The notes under the pieces are model-generated. The model had not been told where the DNA came from, searched no databases, and saw only the letters and a program-made list of their open reading frames with translations. Shown one piece after another: positions 31,514 to 39,449 of a stretch of 64,000 nt of DNA. The DNA is taken from contig NZ_BMRA01000011.1 in the NCBI RefSeq assembly GCF_014648395.1, positions 208,117 through 272,116 on the forward strand. The letters run 5' to 3'. Position 1 is the first letter of the stretch. Every line of letters begins with the position of its first letter. The translations under genes were made by a program, and so were the position numbers. Source of the DNA: Micromonospora fulviviridis (GTDB lineage: Bacteria; Actinomycetota; Actinomycetes; Mycobacteriales; Micromonosporaceae).

Positions 31514-33055
31514 TCACCGCGCCTGCGCCCGCACGTACGCCGCCCAGCCGGACTGGAACTGGGCCAGCGGGACGCCGAGCGCCTGCTGGCTGGCCTGGTC
31601 GGCGGTGGCGCCCTGGTAGCGGGCGGTCACGAACCGGAACAGCTTCTGCTCGCCGTACTTCTCCGCCAGGTGGGTCATCGCCGCGTGCCCGAGCCAGTAG
31701 TGGAAGCTGAGCCGCCCCGGCGAGTCCCAGTCGACGTTGCCCGGCAGCGTGCCGTCCCAGTCGCCGGAGCGGACGAGCGACCGGGCCTGGGCGGTGCGGC
31801 CGCTGGAGCTCAGCGGCTCGCCCCGGTGGGCCAGGTACTCGGCGAAGCCCTCCACGATCCAGTTCTCGATGCCGTCGAAGAAGTCCTGCTTGTCGGCGTC
31901 CTCCAGGCTGGCGACCAGCGAGTGGCCCACCTCGTGCCGGAAGATCTCCCGAGGCCCGCGCCGGTCGCCGGGGGCGAAGAACGACCGGTCGGCCACGTCG
32001 ATCACGATCCGGCTGCCGCCGATGTCGACGCCCTTCTGCCGCTCGGTGGAGACCATGCCGATCGAGACGCCGGCCTCGGTGGTCTCCTCCTTGTTGATCC
32101 GGTAGAGCGAGCCGAGGTCGGGCTTGCCCTTGACCAGGCTGATGACGAAGCCCTTCGGGATGTTCGCGCTGACCCCGCCGGCCTGCCAGGCGGCGAAGTC
32201 GTCGGCCACGGCCGCCTCGGCGACCGGCGCGTACCGCTTCGCCTCGGGGGCCAGGGCGGCGTCGGTGATGACCAGGGTGTGCGCGGTGCGCTCGACGTGG
32301 ATGTCGCGCCACTTGTCCCAGGGGCCGGGGTAGTAGACGGTCTTCGAGTTGCCCAGCGCGGCGGGCGCCCCGGTGACGGCGGTGACCTTGAGCGGCGCGC
32401 CCTGGCTCTCCCGGACGACGGTCCAGCGGTACCACTCGGCGACCGGGGTGAGGTCGTACCCCTCGAACTGGTGCACGAAGGACACGTCGAGCTGGAAGCT
32501 GACCCCCCGGCCGAAGCTGTCGGTGGTCCGGCCCTGCTGGGCGACGGTGCGGTACTGGCCGACCGCCAGCGGCAGCTTGCCCAGGTTGGTGAAGAGCCGG
32601 GTCTGCCCGGCGACCAGGTCCTTGCGGGCCGGGTCGAAGGGGGCCAGGTAGCCCTTGAGGTCCTTGTCGGCGAGGGCCTTGCTGTGCCGGGCCAGCAGGT
32701 CGTCCAACTCCTGCTGGGTGACGGTCACCCCGTTGGCCACGGCGGCGGCCTTCGGGGCCGCGTCCTCGCCGCGGTTGCTCAGCCCGACACCCACGCCGAT
32801 CGCCGTGCCGGCGCAGAGGGTCAACACCAGCACCCCGGCGCCGAGCCCGATCCAGAGGCCGCGCCGGGACTTCGGCCGCGGCGGCGGGGCCGGCGGGTAC
32901 GGCCCGAACCCCGGCTGCCCCGGCCCGCCCGGGTACGCCCCCGGCGGCCCGTAGCCGGGTGCGGCGGGAAAGCCCGGCGGTGCGGCCGGGTACGCCTGGC
33001 CCGGCGGGTGCGGCTGACCGGCGCCCGGGTGGGCGGCCGGGTGTCCCTGGGTCAT
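31514..33055 (-). CDS. Membrane zinc metallopeptidase (gluzincin, MA-like)
   Basis: A 513-residue protein starting at ATG 33055 (MTQGHPAAH). The N-terminus is Pro/Gly/Ala rich and cytoplasmic; a membrane helix lies at about 65-90. The outer domain holds the zinc motif H-E-V-G-H (His374, Glu375, His378) and a third ligand Glu406 in WIVEGFAEYLAH, the 28-residue spacing expected for gluzincins of the MA clan. The part before it resembles a cystatin/NTF2-like domain (VTVTQQELDDLLARHSKAL). It should cleave or process proteins outside the membrane, substrate unknown. The downstream gene is the beta-propeller protein. Confidence 0.82.
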   Translation of the reverse strand: MTQGHPAAHPGAGQPHPPGQAYPAAPPGFPAAPGYGPPGAYPGGPGQPGFGPYPPAPPPRPKSRRGLWIGLGAGVLVLTLCAGTAIGVGVGLSNRGEDAAPKAAAVANGVTVTQQELDDLLARHSKALADKDLKGYLAPFDPARKDLVAGQTRLFTNLGKLPLAVGQYRTVAQQGRTTDSFGRGVSFQLDVSFVHQFEGYDLTPVAEWYRWTVVRESQGAPLKVTAVTGAPAALGNSKTVYYPGPWDKWRDIHVERTAHTLVITDAALAPEAKRYAPVAEAAVADDFAAWQAGGVSANIPKGFVISLVKGKPDLGSLYRINKEETTEAGVSIGMVSTERQKGVDIGGSRIVIDVADRSFFAPGDRRGPREIFRHEVGHSLVASLEDADKQDFFDGIENWIVEGFAEYLAHRGEPLSSSGRTAQARSLVRSGDWDGTLPGNVDWDSPGRLSFHYWLGHAAMTHLAEKYGEQKLFRFVTARYQGATADQASQQALGVPLAQFQSGWAAYVRAQAR

Positions 33056-33316
33056 GCGTGCCTCGTTCGCGCCGTCGGTGACCAGCCGCAGCGGCGGGCG
33101 CCTCCCGCCCCCGGACCGGATGACGGGCAACATCATCCATAATCCGGCGGACGGTTTCTGCCCCGGACCCATCAAGTGGGACATTTGTCCCGATGACTCC
33201 GCTCACGGTCGCCGCCCGATGACCTCCGCCACGTCCCGTGCGGGGGTCGGGCGGTGAGCGGGCGGTCGGTGCGAGACTGGCCGACGGCTTTGCCGGGTCA
33301 GTCAGAGGGAGGCGCA

Positions 33317-34087
33317 GTGCGCTGGCGCAGCTTCGTGGCGGTGGGCGACAGCTTCACCGAGGGCATGGACGACGCGTATCCGGACGGCACCTACCGGGGC
33401 TGGGCCGACCTGGTCGCCACCCGGCTCGCCGCCGAGGCCGGCCCGGACTTCGGGTACGCGAACCTGGCCATCCGGGGGCGGCTGTTCCCGAACGTCGTGG
33501 CCGAGCAGGTGCCGGCCGCGCTGGCCATGAAGCCCGACCTGATCAGCTTCGCGGCCGGCGGCAACGACGTGCTGCGCCGTACCTTCGATCCGGACGCCTT
33601 CGTGCCGCGCTTCGACGCGGTGGTCGGCCGGCTGCGCTCCGGCGGCGCCGACGTGGTGCTGTTCCGGTTCGCCGACGTCATGGCCCGACTGCCCGGGCAG
33701 CGGCTGGTGGCTCCCCGGGTGGCCCTGCTCAACCGGGTGGTCGGCGAGGTCGCCGAGCGGCACGGCGCCATCCTGGTCGACCTGTACGCCGACGACGCCT
33801 ACCTCAACCCGATGCTCTGGAGCACCGACCGGCTGCACCTGTCGGCGTCCGGGCACCGGAGGGTGGCCGGGCAGGTGCTCACCGCGCTCGGCGTGGGCTG
33901 CGACGAGGAGTGGCTGATGGTGCCGCCGCACCCCGCCCCCACCCCCTGGCTGGCCGCCCGGGCGGCCGACCTGCGCTGGGCCGGCCAGCACCTGGCCCCG
34001 TGGATCAAGCGCCGGCTGACCGGCCGCTCCTCCGGCGACTTCGTCACCGCCAAGCGGCCGGTGCTCGGGCCGATCACCCTCGACTGA
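33317..34087 (+). CDS. SGNH/GDSL hydrolase
   Basis: A 256-residue esterase of the SGNH family. Block I is FVAVGDSFTEGMDD with the nucleophile serine, block III is AAGGNDVLR and block V WSTDRLHLSASGHRRVAGQV with the catalytic Asp-x-x-His pair. The GTG at 33317 has GGGAGGCGC directly ahead and is preferred to the frame from 33254. There is no signal peptide, so it is cytoplasmic. It runs into the mini-amidohydrolase gene after two bases, so the two are probably translated together. Confidence 0.88.
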   Translation: MRWRSFVAVGDSFTEGMDDAYPDGTYRGWADLVATRLAAEAGPDFGYANLAIRGRLFPNVVAEQVPAALAMKPDLISFAAGGNDVLRRTFDPDAFVPRFDAVVGRLRSGGADVVLFRFADVMARLPGQRLVAPRVALLNRVVGEVAERHGAILVDLYADDAYLNPMLWSTDRLHLSASGHRRVAGQVLTALGVGCDEEWLMVPPHPAPTPWLAARAADLRWAGQHLAPWIKRRLTGRSSGDFVTAKRPVLGPITLD

Positions 34088-34089
34088 CG

Positions 34090-34536
34090 GTGCGGACCCT
34101 GCACGCCGCGTCCCTGCTGCGGCTCACCCTCGACGACGAGCCCCGGCCGGGTCACGCCGTCCTGGTGACCGGCGACCGGGTCGAGGCCGTCGCGCCGCTG
34201 GCAGAGCTGACCGGGGCGTACCCGGAGGTGCGGGTGCGTCGGTGGGCCGGCACCCTCGGGCCGGCGCTGGTGCACGACGGGCCGCTGCCGCCCGCGCCGA
34301 CCCCGCGCGAGCGGGTGCACGCCCTGTTCCGGCTCGGTGCCGCCGCGGTGCTCGCCGACCACGTCGCCGACCCGGCACTGCGGGCCGCCGCCGCGCGGAA
34401 CGAGGTGGCGGTGCTCGCCGCCGCCCGGCCGCCGGCGCTGGTGGTCGGTGGCCGGGCCGACCTGGCCGTCTTCGGCGCCGACGGCTCCTGCCTGGCCACG
34501 GTGGTGGCCGGCCGGCTGGTGCACCGCCGCGCCTGA
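34090..34536 (+). CDS. Miniature amidohydrolase-like protein
   Basis: A 148-residue protein that contains only the composite beta-domain parts of the amidohydrolase superfamily. The front (RTLHAASLLRLTLDDEPRPG, HAVLVTGDRVEAVAPL) and the end (RADLAVFGADGSCLATVVAG, RLVHRR) match the two halves of the small domain that in normal amidohydrolases flank a metal-binding TIM barrel. The barrel, with all metal ligands, is missing. So it is probably not an ordinary hydrolase. It begins two bases after the stop of the SGNH hydrolase gene. Confidence 0.65.
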   Translation: MRTLHAASLLRLTLDDEPRPGHAVLVTGDRVEAVAPLAELTGAYPEVRVRRWAGTLGPALVHDGPLPPAPTPRERVHALFRLGAAAVLADHVADPALRAAAARNEVAVLAAARPPALVVGGRADLAVFGADGSCLATVVAGRLVHRRA

Positions 34537-34717
34537 CGGGGGGCACGCCTGACCGGACCACCGCCGCCCCGGCCCAACGGGTGAATCTCCGCGACGGCAG
34601 GTCCAATGTGGGATGCCGCGTCGGAATCGGGATCGCCGAATGTCTTCCCCGCTGGATAACATCCGCTGCCCCCGGCGATCGTGCCCGGGGTCGAAATCGG
34701 GGAAAGGTGGATGAGGG

Positions 34718-37657
34718 ATGGCCCTCATACCTGCACGAAATCCGTCGCGCACCGGTGGTCGAAGTCTGCTCGCCGCCGCGCTGTCCATGATGGTCGCCGC
34801 CGGCACGGTCGTCGCGACCGCCGCGCCGGCCGCCGCCTACGACGTGCGCTACGAGACCAACACCTCCTGGGCCTGGACCGACTCCAGACTGCCCAGCAAG
34901 AACAACATCGACCGGGCCGGCGACGTGCCGGTCGGCACCTGGCTGGACGGTGAGGGACACCCCCACACCTCGCGCGCCTACTTCACCTTCGACATCTCCC
35001 GCTACCGGGGGGCGGACATCGAGTTGGCCAAGCTCGACGTGAAGGAGACCGCGGCGCCGGACTGCACCAAGCGCCCGGAGATCGAGCTGTGGGGCACCGG
35101 GCCGTACACGGTCAAGTCGAGCTGGTTGAAGCCGCCGGCCGACCTGGCCCGGATCGACACGACCAGGCTGCCGAACCAGTCCGGCTGCCCGGCTCCCTAC
35201 GTGGGCTTCGACGCCACGGAGGGGCTGCGCCAGGCGCTCGCCGAGGGTAGGTCGACGCTGACCCTCTCGCTGCGGCTGCCCGCCGCCGTGGAGGCGGACC
35301 CGACGCTGGCCCGGAAGTACGCCAGCAAGGCCGGCCTCTCCATCGACCACAACTTCCGGCCCGGCGTGCCGACGGACCTCCAGACCTCCGGCAAGGACTG
35401 CACCACGGCCGAGCCGTACCAGCTGGTCCGCCGGGGTGACCTGGGCCTGTCGGCGATCCTGCACGATCAGGACCGGAACGACTCGGGCGGCACCGACCAG
35501 CTCACCGCGACCGTCGCGCTCTGGCCGGTCGACCAGCCGGACGCCCGGATCGAGCGGACCGACACCGCCCGCGACGGCGAGCGGGCCGTCGGCCGGTTCA
35601 GCTACGACCTGTTCGCGCACGACCGGACGTACGCCTGGCAGATGCGCGCGGCGGACAGCCGGGCCACCGGCGAGTGGAGCCCGGTCTGCTACTTCCGGAC
35701 CGACTTCCAGGGCCCGGCCGCGGCCCCGACGGTCACCTCCACGGACTTCCCCCGGGACGGCTGGCCGCCGGCCGTGGCCGGCCAGTTCACCTTCGGCGCC
35801 AACGGCGCCGCCGACGCGGTCGGCTTCGGCTACTCGCTGAACGACCAGCTTGACAAGACGGTTGCCGCGGACCGGCCGGGCGGCACGGCCACGGTCACGC
35901 TGACCCCGCGGGCCGGCATCAACTACCTCCGCGTGTGGAGCCTCGACGCGGCCGGGAACCGGTCGGCGACCACCACGTACGACTTCCGCGCCAGCGACGT
36001 CTCGCCGATCGTCGACGGCACCCTCACCGAGATCGGGGTGGCGACGACCTTCCAGGTGCGGCCGCGGATGGACGGGGTGGTGCGCTACCGCTTCGGCCTC
36101 GACGGCGACCCGGAGAAGACCGTCGACGCGGGCGCCGACGGCACCGCCTCGATCACCGTCACCGCCACCCGGGGTGGCTACCGGACGCTCTCCGTCACCA
36201 GCCTCACCGCCGCCGGGGTGGCGGCCACCACCACGCGCAGCTTCACGCTGCTCACCGAGCCCAAGATCTCGGCGACGGTCTACGAGGAGTACGGCTTCAG
36301 CGGCGGCCAGGGCGTGCCCGGCGTCTTCACCTTCACCCCGCGCCTGCCCGACACGGTCAGCTACCGCTACCAGTTCAACGGCGAGGAGGCCACGGTCGCC
36401 GCGAACGCCGACGGCACCGCCTCGGTGACCTGGGCGCCGAAGGAGGCCGGCTGGACCCACCTCGCAGTGTGGAGCGTCAGCCGCGACGGCACCGAGTCCG
36501 AGCCGGCGACCTGGTACTTCACCGTGCGGGACCTGCTGCCGGGCATCTGGGGCGACCCCTACCGGCCGGACCTGTGGGCCGGTGGGCCGGGCCAGGCCGG
36601 CGAGTTCCACTTCAGCTCGGAGGTGCCCGACACGGTGGCCTTCCGCTACCGCTTCGACGGCGGCGCGGAGCAGAGCGTCGACGCCGACGGCGACGGCTAC
36701 GGCTCGGTCAGCTGGACGCCCGACCAGGGCGGGACGCACACCCTCGTCGCCCGCAGCGTCACCGCGGACGGCACCGTCTCGCCGGAGCGGACGTACACCT
36801 TCCTGGTGAACGACGCCCCGCTGGTCGACTCGGCGCAGTACCCGAAGGAGACCAACAGCGGCCTGCCCGGCGTGGCCGGGGTCTTCACCTTCACGCCACA
36901 GCGGCCGGACGTGGTGAAGTACCACTACGGGTTCTACGGCGAGGAGGAGAAGACGATCGACGCGGCGGCCGACGGCACCGCCTCGGTCACCTGGACGCCG
37001 GAGCGCTCGGGCTGGCAGATGGTGACCGTCGTCGGGGAGACCGGCGACGGCACGCTGACCCAGTCGCGCCAGTACGCCTTCTCCGTCCGGGAGCCGAAGC
37101 CGACGATCATCTCGTACCTCTACAACGAGTACGACCCGCAGGGCGGGATCGGCGTGGCCGGGGCCTTCCGCTTCGACTCCGAGCTGCCGGACACCGTGGC
37201 GTTCGTCTACCGGCTCAACGACGGGCCGGAGCAGACCGTGGCGGTGACCGACGGCACTGCCGCCGAGCTGACCGTCACCCCGGACCGGGGCTTCCGGAAC
37301 ACCCTGACGGTCCGGGCCCGCTCGGCCGCCGGGGAGTTGTCGCCGGAGGCCACCTACTCCTTCATGGTCAGCACCGCCCCGACCGTCACCTCGACGACCT
37401 ACCCGTCGGGTGAGGCCGGCGGTGGGGTGGGCGTGCCGGGCGTCTTCACCTTCGCCCCGCGCATGCCCGACGTGGAGAAGTACGTCTACCAGTTCGACAA
37501 CGGGCCCGAGGTGACCGTCCCGGCGGGCGCCGACGGCACCGCCTCGGTGACCCTCACCCCGACCGATGCGCGCTGGTACCCGATCTCGGTGTACGCGGTC
37601 GACAAGGCCGGCAACCGCTCGGACTACACCTACTACTGGTTCGTGGTCCAGGGCTGA
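34718..37657 (+). CDS. Large secreted repeat protein with DNRLRE-like front
   Basis: A 979-residue secreted protein. The signal peptide ends near A-P-A-A-A at about residue 37. Residues about 45-205 resemble the DNRLRE-type carbohydrate/surface module (YFTFDISRYRGADIELAKLD and the GLRQALAEGRSTLTLSLRLP segment). A second region (about 215-335) with WPVDQPDARIERTD and WQMRAADSRATGEWSP is fibronectin-like. From residue 336 to the end there are seven Ig-like repeats of about 92 residues. No enzyme motif or membrane anchor is visible, so it is released or held by binding. Function unknown. Confidence 0.8.
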   Translation: MALIPARNPSRTGGRSLLAAALSMMVAAGTVVATAAPAAAYDVRYETNTSWAWTDSRLPSKNNIDRAGDVPVGTWLDGEGHPHTSRAYFTFDISRYRGADIELAKLDVKETAAPDCTKRPEIELWGTGPYTVKSSWLKPPADLARIDTTRLPNQSGCPAPYVGFDATEGLRQALAEGRSTLTLSLRLPAAVEADPTLARKYASKAGLSIDHNFRPGVPTDLQTSGKDCTTAEPYQLVRRGDLGLSAILHDQDRNDSGGTDQLTATVALWPVDQPDARIERTDTARDGERAVGRFSYDLFAHDRTYAWQMRAADSRATGEWSPVCYFRTDFQGPAAAPTVTSTDFPRDGWPPAVAGQFTFGANGAADAVGFGYSLNDQLDKTVAADRPGGTATVTLTPRAGINYLRVWSLDAAGNRSATTTYDFRASDVSPIVDGTLTEIGVATTFQVRPRMDGVVRYRFGLDGDPEKTVDAGADGTASITVTATRGGYRTLSVTSLTAAGVAATTTRSFTLLTEPKISATVYEEYGFSGGQGVPGVFTFTPRLPDTVSYRYQFNGEEATVAANADGTASVTWAPKEAGWTHLAVWSVSRDGTESEPATWYFTVRDLLPGIWGDPYRPDLWAGGPGQAGEFHFSSEVPDTVAFRYRFDGGAEQSVDADGDGYGSVSWTPDQGGTHTLVARSVTADGTVSPERTYTFLVNDAPLVDSAQYPKETNSGLPGVAGVFTFTPQRPDVVKYHYGFYGEEEKTIDAAADGTASVTWTPERSGWQMVTVVGETGDGTLTQSRQYAFSVREPKPTIISYLYNEYDPQGGIGVAGAFRFDSELPDTVAFVYRLNDGPEQTVAVTDGTAAELTVTPDRGFRNTLTVRARSAAGELSPEATYSFMVSTAPTVTSTTYPSGEAGGGVGVPGVFTFAPRMPDVEKYVYQFDNGPEVTVPAGADGTASVTLTPTDARWYPISVYAVDKAGNRSDYTYYWFVVQG
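35723..37654 (+). repeat. Seven tandem Ig-like repeats of about 92 codons
   Basis: Units begin about every 276 bases. Shared core: a GVPGVFTF-like strand, then D-x-V-x-x-Y-x-Y/F-x-F with N-G-x-E, then A-D-G-T-A-S-V-T-W-T-P and a closing Y-x-F-x-V. The first two units differ more than the last five. A similar single unit lies in the small secreted protein at 6355-6756. Confidence 0.75.
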
Positions 37658-37676
37658 CCGCCCTCGACCGAGCCGG

Positions 37677-37710
37677 CCGGCCCACCACCCTCGCCCGGGT
37701 GGTGGGCCGG
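37677..37710 (+). terminator. Hairpin terminator after the secreted repeat protein
   Basis: CCGGCCCACCACCC (37677-37690) pairs perfectly over 14 bp with 37697-37710 around the loop TCGCCC, 20 bases after the stop codon. Confidence 0.75.
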
Positions 37711-37791
37711 TCGTGTGTGGGCCGCCACCTCCGGCGACCCCGATTCGGGATGCCCGGTCGCGACCCGGTGATCCGGCGTACCTTGGGGCTC

Positions 37792-38694
37792 ATGCCTGTG
37801 CCGACAGATCCGAATCCGCACCTCCAGTCGTACGCCGACCCGCAGCGCCTGGTCACCACGGAGTGGCTGGCCGAGCACCTGGGCGACGAGGGCCTCGTGG
37901 TGGTCGAGTCCGACGAGGACGTCCTGCTCTACGACACCGGCCACATTCCCGGCGCCGTGAAGGTCGACTGGCACACCGAGCTGAACGACCAGGTGACGCG
38001 GGACTACCTGGACGCCAAGAGCTTCGCCGAGCTGTGCGCCGCCAAGGGCATCGGCCGCAACGACACCGTGGTCTTCTACGGCGACAACTTCAACTGGTGG
38101 GCCGCGTACGCCCTCTGGGTGTTCGGGCTCTTCGGCCACGCCGACGTCCGGCTGCTCGACGGCGGGCGGATGAAGTGGGTCGCCGAGGGGCGCGAGATTT
38201 CCAAGGACAAGGTGACCCGACCGCGCGCCGACTACCCGGTGCCGGAGCGGAACGACGCGCCGATCCGGGCGTTCCGCGACGAGGTGATGGCGCACGTGGG
38301 CGCCGGCCGGCCGCTGGTCGACGTGCGGTCGCCGGGTGAGTACACGGGCGAGATGCTGCACATGGCGGCGTACCCGCAGGAGGGCGCGCTGCGCGGCGGG
38401 CACATCCCGGGCGCGGTGAGCAAGCCGTGGAAGGCCGCCGCGAACGAGGACGGAACCTTCAAGCCGGTGGACGAGCTGCGCGCCATCTACGTGGACCAGC
38501 TCGGGCTGAGCCCGTCCGACGACGTGGTGGCGTACTGCCGGATCGGCGAGCGGTCCAGCCACACCTGGTTCGTGCTGCACCACCTGCTCGGGTTCCCGCG
38601 GGTGCGCAACTACGACGGCTCGTGGACCGAGTGGGGCAACCTGGTTCGGGCCCCCGTCGTGCGGGGCGACGAGCCGGGCAGCGTCGCCGGCTGA
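37792..38694 (+). CDS. Two-domain rhodanese-type sulfurtransferase
   Basis: A 300-residue thiosulfate/3-mercaptopyruvate sulfurtransferase. The inactive N-terminal rhodanese domain covers about residues 20-150 and the catalytic one about 170-295. The active-site loop is AYCRIGERSSHTWF with the persulfide cysteine at about residue 249; the C-R-x-G-E-R form fits thiosulfate sulfurtransferases. It moves sulfane sulfur to cyanide or other thiol acceptors in the cytoplasm. A strong terminator follows. The promoter region holds the terminator of the preceding gene. Confidence 0.92.
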   Translation: MPVPTDPNPHLQSYADPQRLVTTEWLAEHLGDEGLVVVESDEDVLLYDTGHIPGAVKVDWHTELNDQVTRDYLDAKSFAELCAAKGIGRNDTVVFYGDNFNWWAAYALWVFGLFGHADVRLLDGGRMKWVAEGREISKDKVTRPRADYPVPERNDAPIRAFRDEVMAHVGAGRPLVDVRSPGEYTGEMLHMAAYPQEGALRGGHIPGAVSKPWKAAANEDGTFKPVDELRAIYVDQLGLSPSDDVVAYCRIGERSSHTWFVLHHLLGFPRVRNYDGSWTEWGNLVRAPVVRGDEPGSVAG

Positions 38695-38705
38695 CCCGGC
38701 CGGCC

Positions 38706-38746
38706 GGTCCCCGCGTGGCGTGTCGCCCGCGGGGACCTTTCGTTTT
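38706..38746. terminator. Terminator with T-rich tail between convergent genes
   Basis: GGTCCCCGCG (38706-38715) and CGCGGGGACC (38728-38737) form a perfect 10-bp stem, followed on the plus strand by TTTCGTTTT, a rare T-rich run for this genome. It ends the rhodanese transcript. Confidence 0.85.
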
Positions 38747-38770
38747 CCGGGGGAGGTGGAACCCGGGGGG

Positions 38771-39352
38771 TCAGCTCTCGGGCCGGCCGGTCAGGTAGCG
38801 CTGGAGGGTCGGTGCGACCCAGGCGACGAGCTCGTCGGGGGCCATCTCCACCACCGGTGGCAGCCGGACGATGTACCGGGTGAAGGCCAGGCCGAGGATC
38901 TGGCTGGCCACCAGGCCGGCCCGGCGGGCGGTGTTCGCCGGGTCGGTGCCGAAGCCGGCCACGGCCGCGGCGAGCTGGTCGGCGAAGAGGCGGCGCATCC
39001 GCTCGGCCGCTCCCGGGTTGGTGCTGGCGGCCCGGAGCAGGGCGGCGAGCGTCTCGTCGCCCTCCCAGCGGCGGAGGAAGTGGCGCACCAGCGTCTCGCC
39101 GAGCCGGTCCGGTGGCACGGCGCCCAGGTCGGGCAGGCGGAGGTCGAACTCGGCCGCCGCGGCGAAGAGCCCCTCCTTGCTGCCGTAGTAGCGCATCACC
39201 ATGGACGGGTCGATCCGGGCGTCGGCGGCGATGGCCCGGATGGTGGCCCGCTCGTAGCCGTCGGCGGCGAAGCGCTCCCGGGCGGCGCGCAGGATGGCCG
39301 CCCGGGTGGCGTCCGAGCGGCGGGCGCGGGGTGCCGTATCGGTCATGCCCAC
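38771..39352 (-). CDS. TetR family repressor
   Basis: A 193-residue TetR protein. The helix-turn-helix lies at about residues 15-60 (ILRAARERFAADGYERATIR, AIAADARIDPSMVMRYYGSK). The C-terminal ligand-binding part is of the widespread TetR_C actinobacterial type (LGLAFTRYIVRLPPVVEMAP). It is divergent from an FAD-dependent monooxygenase gene across 97 bases that hold three matching 17-bp sites. It is therefore very likely an autorepressor that also controls the monooxygenase. Confidence 0.9.
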   Translation of the reverse strand: MGMTDTAPRARRSDATRAAILRAARERFAADGYERATIRAIAADARIDPSMVMRYYGSKEGLFAAAAEFDLRLPDLGAVPPDRLGETLVRHFLRRWEGDETLAALLRAASTNPGAAERMRRLFADQLAAAVAGFGTDPANTARRAGLVASQILGLAFTRYIVRLPPVVEMAPDELVAWVAPTLQRYLTGRPES

Positions 39353-39360
39353 AACTGTAG

Positions 39361-39433
39361 GCCAACAGGCGTTGACATAGAAACCGCGCCGCGCCTACCG
39401 TTGTCAACAAGTGTTGGCAAACAGTTGTTGACA
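39361..39433. promoter_or_regulatory. Three copies of a 17-bp TetR operator
   Basis: The pattern GC(C/A)AACA-N3-GTTGACA occurs at 39361-39377 (plus), 39402-39418 (minus) and 39417-39433 (plus). The last two share two bases and together give an 11-bp perfect inverted repeat GTTGTCAACAA/TTGTTGACAAC. The sites fill the divergent TetR/monooxygenase promoter region. Binding by the adjacent TetR is an inference, although the three-fold match is directly visible. Confidence 0.75.
39372..39401 (+). promoter_or_regulatory. Likely promoter of the FAD monooxygenase gene
   Basis: TTGACA (39372-39377) and TACCGT (39396-39401) are spaced by 18 bases and fit -35 and T-A-N3-T -10 elements. The first operator copy covers the -35 box and the second covers the expected start, as for a repressed promoter. 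Confidence 0.55.
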
Positions 39434-39449
39434 ACCTGGAGGTGGAGCG

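Noticed and set aside
34124..36925. 933-codon open frame on the minus strand
   Set aside because: It is antisense to the secreted repeat protein and mirrors its repeats; no start site or domain.
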